Shown piece after piece: positions 27,857 through 36,527 of a DNA stretch of 64,000 nt (position 1 is its first letter; the number at the start of each line of letters is the position of its first letter). The notes below the pieces were generated by a model. That model was not told where the DNA came from. It saw nothing but the letters and a program-made list of their open reading frames with translations, and did no database searches. Source of the stretch: JBCAXA01 sp038534295 (lineage in GTDB: Bacteria > Pseudomonadota > Gammaproteobacteria > Steroidobacterales > Woeseiaceae); contig JBCAXA010000002.1 in NCBI GenBank assembly GCA_038534295.1, positions 620,001 through 684,000 on the forward strand. The letters run 5' to 3'. The position numbers and the translations under genes are program-made.

Positions 27857-28420
27857 ATGCAGGTCTTAGCGTTTGCAGCGAGCAACAGTAAGCAATCCAT
27901 AAACAAAGCGCTCGTTAGCCACGCGCTTGAGGTTCTCACGGACGAGGTCGTCCCCGACGCGCACAGTCAAATCCTCGACCTCAACGATCTTGAGATGCCG
28001 ATATACAGCATCGACCGCCAGCACGAATCGGGCATACCGGAGCCAGCGCACGTCTTTTTCGATGAAATCGGTGCCGCTGATGCGCTGGTGATCTCCTACG
28101 CCGAGCACAACGGTAGCTATACTGCGGCATTCAAAAACCTCTTCGACTGGGCGTCTCGAATCGACAGCCGCGTGTTTCAAAGCAAGCCGACGCTCGCAAT
28201 GTCGGCATCCGCCGGTTGCCGCGGCGGTGCGAGTGTACTCAGCATGGCACGAACGTCCGCCAAGTTTTTCGGTGCGGAGATCTGCGCAAGCTTCAGCGTC
28301 GGTCCGTTTGCAGCTTGCTTTCAAAACGGTGCGCTAATCGATCAGGAACTGGCGCTGCGCTTACGCGACGGTCTGGCCGCGCTCGCGACACGCGTGGCGC
28401 AAGGTGCGCCCGACCAATAG
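27857..28420 (+). CDS. NADPH-dependent FMN reductase family protein
   Basis: The flavodoxin-like fold of the ArsH/YieF type is seen: AFAASNSKQSINKALVSHAL for the FMN phosphate loop, AEHNGSYTAAFKNLFDWAS (the conserved PEYNGS segment with A-E-H instead of P-E-Y), and SASAGCRGGASVLS. It should reduce FMN or quinone-like acceptors with NAD(P)H in the cytosol. The pirin gene follows 12 bases later, and the two are probably one redox-related operon. Confidence 0.88.
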   Translation: MQVLAFAASNSKQSINKALVSHALEVLTDEVVPDAHSQILDLNDLEMPIYSIDRQHESGIPEPAHVFFDEIGAADALVISYAEHNGSYTAAFKNLFDWASRIDSRVFQSKPTLAMSASAGCRGGASVLSMARTSAKFFGAEICASFSVGPFAACFQNGALIDQELALRLRDGLAALATRVAQGAPDQ

Positions 28421-28432
28421 CGAACGGAGTTG

Positions 28433-29305
28433 ATGATGAAAACGTCACCTACAAATCCCGATTGCGATGTCTGGACGGCAGATTCTGCCTCGGTGGGACC
28501 GTTGAGCGTATTTCGACCCCTACCGCATCCCAGGGTCAGCGCCATCGGGCCGTTTGTCTTGCTTGACCATTTCGGTCCGGTGCCGGCACCGGCCGAGAAG
28601 CTGCCAGCACATCCGCACGCCGGTATCGAGGTGATGACGTATTTGCTCGAGGGCGCTAACGAGCATGAAGACAGTCAGGGCAATATCGGCCAAATCGGTG
28701 CCGGCGGCGCGCAATGGATGAAATCCGGTCGCGGAATACTTCACACCGAGCGCAATTTGCTGGATCGAGCAAAAACGATGCACGGTCTGCAAATTTGGGC
28801 ACGCATGCCCATCGACCAGCAGGATTCGCAACCGGAATATCAGGCGTTTCAGGCCGATGAGATGCCAGAGTGGCAGCAAGATGGCGCGACGCTACGGCTG
28901 CTGGCCGGAGCGATCGACGGCCGTGTAGGCCCGATCCCGTTGTTGCTGCCATCGTTGATGGTGCACGGCTCGATGGGACCCGGTGCGCGCTGTGAAATTG
29001 CATTGCCCGACGCCGGTCGAGAATACGGGCTCTACGTGATCGCTGCACCGCGTGAATTGACGCTCAATGAACACACGTCGCTTGGCCGCGGTCAGGTTGC
29101 GCGTCTGTCGACTTCGACGTCAACCGTCCGCCTCAACGTTGCTGCCGATGGACTCGCTGAGTTTTTTCTGTTCGGTGGGGTGCCGGCGCCGCAGCCGTTG
29201 CTTTTTGGCGGCCCGTTTGTGTTAGACAGCCCAGCGGCACTTACCGAAGCGAAGCGCCGGTTCAGCACCGGCGCCATGGGGACGCTGGACGGCGTTCCCT
29301 TCTGA
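28433..29305 (+). CDS. Pirin family protein
   Basis: Bicupin of 291 residues. The N-terminal cupin shows the iron-binding motif HPHAGIEVMTYLLEGANEHEDS, with the two His of HPH and the later His/Glu; QWMKSGRGILHTE is also characteristic. The C-terminal cupin-like part (FLFGGVPAPQPLLFGGPFV) is complete. Bacterial pirins can have quercetinase activity or bind metabolic enzymes. Three possible starts (28430 TTG, 28433 and 28436 ATG) follow an ACGGAG site. Confidence 0.94.
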   Translation: MMKTSPTNPDCDVWTADSASVGPLSVFRPLPHPRVSAIGPFVLLDHFGPVPAPAEKLPAHPHAGIEVMTYLLEGANEHEDSQGNIGQIGAGGAQWMKSGRGILHTERNLLDRAKTMHGLQIWARMPIDQQDSQPEYQAFQADEMPEWQQDGATLRLLAGAIDGRVGPIPLLLPSLMVHGSMGPGARCEIALPDAGREYGLYVIAAPRELTLNEHTSLGRGQVARLSTSTSTVRLNVAADGLAEFFLFGGVPAPQPLLFGGPFVLDSPAALTEAKRRFSTGAMGTLDGVPF

Positions 29306-29717
29306 CGGCAGACCGGCCCGTGCAGCGCTGAAACTACGCACGAAAAGCCGCTGCCGCTCCGCGGTGGTGAGATCGCAGTTCGCGGCACAAACGTGGCGAC
29401 ATTCAGTCGCCATGGCGACGGACGTTTTGTTGGGCCACGCCGGCATCGCGGTCGCGGCCGTCGCCAAGGAATTCGATGCCGGCGGGTCCTCCTAGCAATA
29501 ATCGTCGATCCGACCGGCGCAAGGTGTCCCCGGCGTAAGGCCAAACAGGTCCGTGGCGCAAAACGTCCGCGATTTCCGCAAGTTGCTGCCTTTGATTAAT
29601 TCAAGACTAAGCCGTGGTCGAATTAGTGTCACAATGCTCCAGGGAAAGCTGAATTGGTGGTACGCGAGGCGTCATACGACGTAGATCTGTGCGCGTGCGC
29701 CACGAACGGGGTCGCAG
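29306..29717. other. Gap without convincing gene
   Basis: About 410 bases between pirin and the acetyltransferase. A minus-strand frame around 29467-29222 has a Cys-rich segment (CRHVCAANCDLTTAERQR) but it runs into the 3' end of pirin, has no ribosome-binding site and no family I recognise. Confidence 0.4.
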
Positions 29718-30176
29718 ATGAGTCTCAAGATACGCCGAGCTACGCCCGGCGATATTCCCTGCATGGTCGAACTACTGGCGCAATTGTTCGACCAGGAGGT
29801 CGAGTTTGAGGCAGACGAAGTCGCGCAGACGATCGCCCTCAATATGATCATGTCCGATCGCGACCTCGGTACGATCGTTGTGGCATCGCGCAACGGCAAG
29901 TGCGTAGGCATGGTGCTCATGCTGTACACCGTATCAACCGCCCTCGGCGGTCGCGTGGCGATTCTCGAAGACACGGTGGTAGCCGAAGGCGAGCGCGGCA
30001 CTGGCATCGGCGGAAAAATCGTCGAAGCGGCCATCGACATCGCCAAGCATGAAGGCTGCAAGCGCATCACCTTGTTGGCGGACAGCGTCAACGTCTCCGC
30101 GCATCGATTCTACGAACGCATTGGGTTTACGAGATCGGCAATGGTGCCATTTCGCCTCCACATTTCGGACGACTAG
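29718..30176 (+). CDS. GNAT family N-acetyltransferase
   Basis: At 152 residues the protein is a single GNAT domain: N-terminal IRRATPGDIPCMVELLAQLF, beta-4 AILEDTVVAEGERGTGIGGK containing the acetyl-CoA pyrophosphate loop (RGTGIG), and C-terminal NVSAHRFYERIGFTRSAM. Acceptor substrate unknown. It lies 30 bases from the end of a convergent aldo/keto reductase gene. Confidence 0.92.
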   Translation: MSLKIRRATPGDIPCMVELLAQLFDQEVEFEADEVAQTIALNMIMSDRDLGTIVVASRNGKCVGMVLMLYTVSTALGGRVAILEDTVVAEGERGTGIGGKIVEAAIDIAKHEGCKRITLLADSVNVSAHRFYERIGFTRSAMVPFRLHISDD

Positions 30177-30206
30177 ACACGCAATCGAAGACCAGTCTTG
30201 CGTTCC

Positions 30207-31253
30207 TTACTTTAGCGGTCGGTCACGAAGCTGGTGCCTCGCGACCTCGCCGCGGATAAAGTCCGCCAAATGATCGGAAGCTAAAAACTCGTGCGGAAAG
30301 CCGAGTTTGATCTGGGTCAGTTCGTCCAATCGCGCCATTGCGTCGCTCGGTAACGTGACATCGGTTGCCGCCATTGTGTCCTCGATTTGGGTCACCTTGC
30401 GCGCACCGGCGATCGGGAACAGCCGATAGCCCTGCGCAAGCACCCAGGCAATCGCGACCTGTGTCGAGCTGACGCCGAGATCGTCGGCGATGTTATCGAC
30501 TTCACAAGCGACAGCCAGTGAGGCTTCGGAGTCGCGACCACGTTGTTCGTTGCCGGCCTTACGCTGTGAATCATTCTCCACAGCGCGCGTGTATTTCCCG
30601 GTCAGCACGCCGCCAGCCAATGGTGCCCATGCGGTGACACCGAGATCGAAATGGTGGGACATGGGAATGAGGTCACGCTCGAGGTCACGAGTCAGCAAGT
30701 TGTACTCGGCCTGAATACCGACGAACTGCGTCCAGCCGCGGAGCTCGGCCATGGTGTTTGCCGCACTGATCACCCAAGCCGGTGCATCGCTCATCCCGAT
30801 GTACGTCACCTTGCCTTGGCGGATTAGATCGTCAAGGCCACGCATGGTCTCGTCGATCGGCGTGTCTTTGTCGTAGGCGTGCACCCAGAGCAAATCGATG
30901 TAGTCGGTGTTCAAACGCCGCAGACTCTCTTCCACCGCGTGCATCATGTGCTTGCGTTGGTTGCCGGAGGCGTTCGGATCGGCGTGATCCATCGACAGCG
31001 TGTATTTGGTGGCAACCACCATTTTGTGGCGTTCTGCGCCGAGCCAGCGACCGATAAACTCCTCGGTCTGACCGTTGTGATACTTGTCGGCCGTGTCGAG
31101 GAAATTGCCGCCCCGATCGCGGTACGCGCTCAGAATGTCGTGACTGGTGGGTTCGTCGGCGCCAAACGGCCAATCTTGTCCCATGCTCATGGTGCCGAGA
31201 CAGATCTCGGAAACGCGTAGACCAGAACGTCCGAAGAATTTGTATTTCAGCAC
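30207..31253 (-). CDS. Aldo/keto reductase
   Basis: A 348-residue AKR of the YajO/YghZ-like group. The catalytic tetrad is visible: Asp in NFLDTADKYHNGQTEEFIG, Tyr just after it, Lys in MVVATKYT, His in LLWVHAYD. The NADPH-binding C-terminus (FPIAGARKVTQIEDTMAA) is intact. It reduces aldehydes or ketones, or perhaps acts in detoxification; substrate unknown. Confidence 0.93.
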   Translation of the reverse strand: MLKYKFFGRSGLRVSEICLGTMSMGQDWPFGADEPTSHDILSAYRDRGGNFLDTADKYHNGQTEEFIGRWLGAERHKMVVATKYTLSMDHADPNASGNQRKHMMHAVEESLRRLNTDYIDLLWVHAYDKDTPIDETMRGLDDLIRQGKVTYIGMSDAPAWVISAANTMAELRGWTQFVGIQAEYNLLTRDLERDLIPMSHHFDLGVTAWAPLAGGVLTGKYTRAVENDSQRKAGNEQRGRDSEASLAVACEVDNIADDLGVSSTQVAIAWVLAQGYRLFPIAGARKVTQIEDTMAATDVTLPSDAMARLDELTQIKLGFPHEFLASDHLADFIRGEVARHQLRDRPLK

Positions 31254-31538
31254 CCAATAGTCTCCTTGTTTGAGCGAATTAGCCGGGCGGAATGTTACAA
31301 CGGACTGGGCGACGCAGGGGCGGCCTAGCGGACACTAAATGTCATTTCCGCAACCGAGATTAGGGACTCGAACGGCGTGGCGCACCGCCGGTCACACGCT
31401 GGCAACGGACATGAGCGTCGGATTAGCCGAAAAACTGCAATAAGTTATTGCGGCTGGGCAACCAATCACTGCTGCGGGTTTTCGTAAGCTAGGCGTTATC
31501 GCAACAGCGTCGCGCAAGGCGACGGTGGAGTAACGCCA

Positions 31539-32393
31539 GTGGCTACCGAGGTCGTCCACAGCGAGGATTTGAAGATCGAGGCTGCCGACGGGTTTGCACT
31601 GGCGGCGACCCTGCATCGGAGCCCAGCCGAATGTGGCACCTGCGTGGTTGTCAACAGCGCGACCGCCGCGCCACGGCAGTTCTACCAACACTATGCCGCG
31701 GCATTGGCCGAGCGAGGCTTTGCGACAGTCACCTACGACTATCGTGGTATTGGTGGTTCGCGACCGAAGTCCTTGCGTGGTTTCCACGCGAGCATGGGCG
31801 ATTGGGTGTTCAGCGACATGACCGGCGTGCTCGACTGGGTCCGTCTTCAAGGCCATGACAAGCTGCTGATAATCGGCCATAGCTTTGGTGGCCAAACTCC
31901 TGGATTACTTAAAGAAAAGACTCAAATATCGGGCATGTTGGCGCTCTCCGCGCAAAGCGGGCATTGGCGCGTACAAGGCGGGTCACAGCGCTTGCCGGTG
32001 CTGTTCCACACCCATGTAACGCTGCGCGTGCTGCCGGAGTTTTTCGGCTACATGCCCTGGAGCCGGTTCGGGTCGGCAGAAGACTTACCGAAAGGCGTGG
32101 CGGTTGAGTGGGCGCGGTGGTGTCGGAATCGCCACTATTTGCTCGACGATCCCGAATTGCCGGTGGAACGCTACGCCGAGTTTACGGCGCCGGTGCGCGC
32201 CTACAGCATCGCCGACGACGATTGGGGCTCGGCGCCGTCAGTTGACGAAATGATGTCGGCTTATCCAAACGTGGAACGCCAGCACATTGAACCACGTCAG
32301 CACGGTCTCGACCGGATGGGTCATTTCGGGTATTTCCGGCCGAAATCGGCGGCGCTGTGGCAACGCGACATTGCTTGGCTGGCGAGTCTTTAG
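31539..32393 (+). CDS. Predicted serine alpha/beta hydrolase
   Basis: The nucleophile elbow is IIGHSFGGQTPG (Ser), with VTYDYRGIGGSRP upstream, an Asp in SIADDDWGSAPSV and the His in DRMGHFGYFR, all in the order expected for this group of uncharacterised hydrolases (COG4757-like). GTG 31539 has a GGAG site eight bases upstream. Cytosolic; substrate unknown. Confidence 0.87.
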   Translation: MATEVVHSEDLKIEAADGFALAATLHRSPAECGTCVVVNSATAAPRQFYQHYAAALAERGFATVTYDYRGIGGSRPKSLRGFHASMGDWVFSDMTGVLDWVRLQGHDKLLIIGHSFGGQTPGLLKEKTQISGMLALSAQSGHWRVQGGSQRLPVLFHTHVTLRVLPEFFGYMPWSRFGSAEDLPKGVAVEWARWCRNRHYLLDDPELPVERYAEFTAPVRAYSIADDDWGSAPSVDEMMSAYPNVERQHIEPRQHGLDRMGHFGYFRPKSAALWQRDIAWLASL

Positions 32394-32424
32394 CGAATCC
32401 TAAACGTCACGTTTGCGCTCCGCG

Positions 32425-33117
32425 CTACCAGCCGATCGGCTGTCGATCGCGAAAAAAGCCGCCGCTGGGCCCGTCGTCCGGCAGCGTTGCAAGCCAAACC
32501 GCCGTATCGGCGCCCTCTTCCGGCGAGCGACTGGCGTTGTCGCCGCCCATGCGGGTTCGAACCCAGCCTGGGCACATCGCGTTGACCTTGACGGTCTCGC
32601 CTAGCGCGCGCGCAAAACTCACGGTGGCGGCGTTGAGCGCGGCTTTTGAGATCGCGTAACTGGTCGGTCCTTCCATTCCTTCGTGAAACGATCCCCAGCC
32701 TGACGACAGGTTGACGATACGACCCCAACCGCGTGATCGCATGCCCGGACCGACGACACGCATAAGCGCTATGGGGCCCAACGTATTTACCCGCAGCGCC
32801 TCGTCGAGCATCGCCAGGTCGGTGTCGAGTGCATCGCCGGACAGCAGGATGCCGGCGTTATTGACGAGAATATCCAGAGGCCCGTACTGGCTCTCTATGT
32901 CGGTCATCGTCGCGGCGGCGGCGCTGGGATCGGCAAGATCCAACGCGACGCCGGCGACATTGCCCCCTAAGGCACTGGCAGTTTCCTCGGCATTAGCCTC
33001 GTTGCGAGCGGCAACCAACACCTTGATCCCAGCATGCAGCGATAGCGAGGCGGCGATTGCCCGGCCGATGCCTCGATTTGCGCCGGTGATCAGCGCGTTC
33101 CGAACTGTAGTCGACAT
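32425..33117 (-). CDS. Short-chain dehydrogenase/reductase
   Basis: Rossmann motif LITGANRGIGRAIAASL, ILVNNAGILL, catalytic Ser in VNLSSGWGS and YAISK (TSYAISKAALNAA). MCPGWVRTRMGG is the standard post-catalytic loop. The 230-residue length is typical. AAGGAGG lies just before ATG 33117. Resembles carbonyl-reductase-like SDRs; substrate unknown. Confidence 0.92.
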   Translation of the reverse strand: MSTTVRNALITGANRGIGRAIAASLSLHAGIKVLVAARNEANAEETASALGGNVAGVALDLADPSAAAATMTDIESQYGPLDILVNNAGILLSGDALDTDLAMLDEALRVNTLGPIALMRVVGPGMRSRGWGRIVNLSSGWGSFHEGMEGPTSYAISKAALNAATVSFARALGETVKVNAMCPGWVRTRMGGDNASRSPEEGADTAVWLATLPDDGPSGGFFRDRQPIGW

Positions 33118-33152
33118 ACTGGTTCCTCCTTAACTGAAAGGCGTCGCGCGAA

Positions 33153-33806
33153 TTACCGACAGAACCGCAAATCGTCCTTGTGGTAGCAGACGATGCCGTT
33201 TTCAGCGGGCCGGAGCTTCTTCGCGTCCCAACACCGTTTGGCCTGGCTAAAGGTCAGTGACGGATTGGCATCGCGAATATCGCGTAGGTACTGAAGGTAA
33301 TTGTTACAGCGAGCAATGTCGCGTCGAGAGTCTGGTCTAGCTTTGCGGTTTTCCATCACGTGCCAAATTTCGACGGCGTCGGCTAGCGTGCAACCGCGGT
33401 TCGCACGGACCCAAGCCATGAATTCTGTGTGACAAACAAACCGCAAGCCGATGTGCTGTGCCAGAAACCCGCGCAGATTTGGCCCGAAGGATACGTTGTC
33501 GGTGACGATCGTCTGCAGCGTGAGACGCTCACGCGCCCAGTTGAAGCGGCTCGTCGAGCGCTCGGTCGATGGTGGTGCAACAACGCCAGCCGCGTCGTGA
33601 CCGGCCAACGATAGGCTAACCCGATGTCGAAGCTCGGCTTTGGTGCCGGTTGCTGAGATGTCGAGTCGCGCGCAGAAATCGCGTAACAACGAGACCGGCC
33701 AGTACCAGCGATTGAACTCATCGGTGGAATCTACCGCGTGAACTGGTGGGCGCAGGGCATCATTCTGCCGGGATGCATCTGCCGTGGTTGTCGTATCGTC
33801 GGTCAT
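33153..33806 (-). CDS. SAP-motif protein, DUF6434-like
   Basis: After a polar N-terminus there is a SAP-like helix-extended-helix segment (WPVSLLRDFCARLDISATGT, then KAELRHRVS), a putative nucleic-acid-binding motif, and a C-terminal domain with ARERLTLQTIVTDNVSFGPN and LTFSQAKRCWDAKKLRPAEN. This arrangement is found in small bacterial SAP/DUF6434 proteins. ATG 33806 begins the more polar N-terminus; a longer frame to 33833 is possible. DNA binding is an inference from the SAP-like motif. Confidence 0.7.
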   Translation of the reverse strand: MTDDTTTTADASRQNDALRPPVHAVDSTDEFNRWYWPVSLLRDFCARLDISATGTKAELRHRVSLSLAGHDAAGVVAPPSTERSTSRFNWARERLTLQTIVTDNVSFGPNLRGFLAQHIGLRFVCHTEFMAWVRANRGCTLADAVEIWHVMENRKARPDSRRDIARCNNYLQYLRDIRDANPSLTFSQAKRCWDAKKLRPAENGIVCYHKDDLRFCR

Positions 33807-33993
33807 GTTGCAACGTTGCCGCCAGGCTTTCACCTGCGCAACGGACTCGGCTACGACAGAGATGAGGCACCGTGCCTATCGCCGTCGAATCGCGGCCGTT
33901 AAGCCAATACACTCCGCTGAGACGTATCGACTAGTGATGGCCCGATAAACTGCCAGCCGTCGGTTTGTTTCGGCTGCGACACGGAGTTAGGTG

Positions 33994-34665
33994 GTGAGTT
34001 ATCTGCGTTTTTTCATGATTTTGTTCGTCAGCATCATGCTGGTTGCTGCGCCCGCAAGAGCCCAATCGACACCGCCCAGTCCAACGACCGCACAGCAGCA
34101 ACAAATGACGGACTTCGCCAATTTCGTGCGTGCGTACGAAGCACGGTTTGGACCGATGCCGCCTGACATGCGCCAGAACGCCGTTGCTGCCGCCTCGCAA
34201 GCGATCGCCGAGGGCAGTTACCCGACGTTTATTGCTGGGTTCCGCAACGCCATTGGCGTGTCGTCCGACTTTGGTGCCGAGGCGCCGGCACAGCAGCCGT
34301 CACCGGGACAAAGCAACGGCAGCGGCCCTGCCGATGCCCGCATCGTCGGCATGCGCGTTTACTACTTGCAGCGAAGTCCGCTGGGTTACAGCCACGCATC
34401 GGGATATGTGCATTTTTGCCCGGGCGGCTTTGTTCATGAGGGCAACGAGGCAACGCTGCAGAATCCAACGACAGCAACGGCGAACGTCAATGCTGGCCGC
34501 TGGGCCCTCGAGTCGAGCGGCAACGGCGATGTAGTGGGTATTTACTATGAGCGCGGGCCACGAGCCGGCCAGCGTATCGAGTACAACGTCGCCGACATGC
34601 TCGCCGGGCGGTGGACAACCACCAACTGGCGCTACGCGGTCGACCGTCAGGCTGTCTGTCCTTAG
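33994..34665 (+). CDS. Secreted protein of unknown function
   Basis: A signal peptide (LRFFMILFVSIMLVAAPARA) precedes a helical Gln/Ala-rich region and, after a Pro/Gln linker at about residues 95-110, a C-terminal beta-rich domain (RIVGMRVYYLQRSPLGYSHA, HFCPGGFVHEGNEATL). The two cysteines could form a disulfide. I do not recognise a family. GTG 33994 sits seven bases after GGAG. The next gene follows by 12 bp and is likely cotranscribed. Confidence 0.72.
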   Translation: MSYLRFFMILFVSIMLVAAPARAQSTPPSPTTAQQQQMTDFANFVRAYEARFGPMPPDMRQNAVAAASQAIAEGSYPTFIAGFRNAIGVSSDFGAEAPAQQPSPGQSNGSGPADARIVGMRVYYLQRSPLGYSHASGYVHFCPGGFVHEGNEATLQNPTTATANVNAGRWALESSGNGDVVGIYYERGPRAGQRIEYNVADMLAGRWTTTNWRYAVDRQAVCP

Positions 34666-34677
34666 GAATAGCCCAAC

Positions 34678-35394
34678 GTGGCAGCACATCGCGCTCGAAC
34701 GGGTCGCATCGATTATCTTGCTTACGCGTCAGGTTCGGGCGAGTCAGACTGCTGGGGCTTCGAAGAGTGGCGCATGACCGAGCATGCTGACGGCTCGCGG
34801 ATTATGCGTGCGTACTGCGAACTCAATGACGAGCCGCCCTTGATTCGCGACGTTGTCCACAGTGTCGATGCGGCTTTTCATCCCATCGACACCTATGTGC
34901 GCCTAACCAAGGCCAACCGGATTAATGGGGTCGGCTGGTTTCGTTTTTCCGATACCGATGCCGTTATGGACGGTCGTGATGAAAGCGGTGCCGATGTCCA
35001 TGACCGAACTGAAATCTCCCGCGCCATGCGCGGCTTCGGCAGCCATAACCTGACGTCGGATGCCTGGTTAGCCGCGCGCTACGATTTCACACAGGGTCCC
35101 GGCGTTCAGCGGTTTCTAGGCAATCTGATGACGTCGATCGACCACCGTGGCGCGACTGGCCCGGCCTTTGCGCGCACGAACAGCAGTCTTGCGTACGGCG
35201 GCATCGAAACCGTTGCCGTACCGGCTGGCACTTTTGCTTGCCATCGCTTCGCCATTTCCGGCACGAGTCACGATCATCCACCGTACGATTTCTGGGTCAC
35301 GACCGACGTTGACTATCTGTACGTCAAGGGCGTCGTCGCCGAACCGTACCGTTGGTTGTTCGAACTGACGTCGTTGACCGGCGGTGCTGACTAG
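34678..35394 (+). CDS. Conserved hypothetical protein
   Basis: A 238-residue protein without signal peptide or membrane helix. Its pattern is mostly beta: WGFEEWRMTEHADGSRIMRA, TYVRLTKANRINGVGWFRFS, GIETVAVPAGTFACHRFAIS. Similar sequences, as far as I recall, occur in marine and sphingomonad-like proteobacteria without known function. The last strand pair (DFWVTTDVDYLYVKGVV) resembles DUF3108-like lipid-binding folds only vaguely. GTG 34678 follows an AGGA site. Confidence 0.68.
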   Translation: MAAHRARTGRIDYLAYASGSGESDCWGFEEWRMTEHADGSRIMRAYCELNDEPPLIRDVVHSVDAAFHPIDTYVRLTKANRINGVGWFRFSDTDAVMDGRDESGADVHDRTEISRAMRGFGSHNLTSDAWLAARYDFTQGPGVQRFLGNLMTSIDHRGATGPAFARTNSSLAYGGIETVAVPAGTFACHRFAISGTSHDHPPYDFWVTTDVDYLYVKGVVAEPYRWLFELTSLTGGAD

Positions 35395-35405
35395 CGGCAC
35401 AGCAC

Positions 35406-36329
35406 TCAGATTCGCTCGAAATCGGCCGCCATCCGTCGCCGCAAGCTCTCGTCGGGCAGCGGACCTGTTAACGCACCCATGTTCTCGCGCATGTGCCGTG
35501 CTTGTGATGTCGCCGGTATGGCCACCGTCACCGCCGGGTGCGCGATGACGAATTTCAGAAACACCTGTGCCCAGTTGTCGCAGTTGATCTCCGCCGCCCA
35601 ACCAGGCAGCGACTTGCCTCGTACTCGCGAGAACAATGCGCCGGTTCGAAACGGTCGATTGATGATCACTGCCGTGCCGCGGTCCTGAGCGAGTGGCAGC
35701 AACCGCTGCTCGGCCTGCCGGTCGGCAATGTTGTAGGTGAACTGCACGAAATCGAATTGCTCGCGGCGGAGTGCGTCAGCGAGCGCTGAGTGGCGGCGAC
35801 CGTGCGACGTCGTGATTCCAACGTAGCGAAGATTGCCTTCAGCCTGCATCGCCTTTAGCACCGGCAAATGACTGCGCCAATCCACCATGTTGTGCACTTG
35901 GACGAGGTCGAATCGCGGCAGCCCCCAGCGCTCGGCGGAGCGTTCGACTTGATACACGCCTTTATCGGCGCCGTTCACCCAAACCTTGCTCGCAGAAAAC
36001 AGATCGCTGTCGTTATCGAGTCGCTCGAGACAGTAACCGACAACGTCGGGCGAACGACCGTACATCGGTGAGGAGTCCACCAGTCGACCGCCCCGGTTGA
36101 AAAACTCGCGTAACACGGCGAGCCGGGTTTCGCGCGCGCGTTGGTCCCGAACGTCAAAGGTTATCCAGGTGCCCATGCCGAGCGCTGGAATGCGCTCACC
36201 GGAACTTGGGATGTCGCGAAAATGGCTTGAGTCCGAGGCCACTACGACACTCGGGCAGACAGCCGCGGCCGTGGCGGTAAGAAAATCGCGTCGGGTAATC
36301 GATACTCGATGTTGCTTTCGGATTGCCAT
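35406..36329 (-). CDS. Tat-exported aldo/keto reductase
   Basis: A twin-arginine signal (ITRRDFLTATAAAV) directs this AKR to the periplasm. The catalytic residues are present: Asp and Tyr in LVDSSPMYGRSP, Lys in FSASKVW, His in VQVHNMVD. ATG 36329 is used since it starts just before the Tat motif and has an AGGA site; a longer frame to 36443 lacks a reason. Exported AKRs carry their cofactor folded in, consistent with Tat use. Substrate unknown. Confidence 0.88.
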   Translation of the reverse strand: MAIRKQHRVSITRRDFLTATAAAVCPSVVVASDSSHFRDIPSSGERIPALGMGTWITFDVRDQRARETRLAVLREFFNRGGRLVDSSPMYGRSPDVVGYCLERLDNDSDLFSASKVWVNGADKGVYQVERSAERWGLPRFDLVQVHNMVDWRSHLPVLKAMQAEGNLRYVGITTSHGRRHSALADALRREQFDFVQFTYNIADRQAEQRLLPLAQDRGTAVIINRPFRTGALFSRVRGKSLPGWAAEINCDNWAQVFLKFVIAHPAVTVAIPATSQARHMRENMGALTGPLPDESLRRRMAADFERI

Positions 36330-36527
36330 TGTCGCAGTCCTGACTCGCCTCCTCAGTATCGGACCCTTGCTCGCCGCGGTGGTTTCGCCTGGGCCCCGTT
36401 CCGTATATCGCCAGTGTGGCACTTGCATCACGCTATTCGTCACTTCTACAACTGCGATCGGGAAAGTCTGGCAACCGGCTAATTGTCACCCAATAATATT
36501 GCCGTCGATCGCTCTGGCCAGTCTCCC

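Noticed and set aside
29222..29467. Cys-rich minus-strand frame between pirin and acetyltransferase genes
   Set aside because: It overlaps the pirin 3' end, has no ribosome-binding site and no recognisable family.
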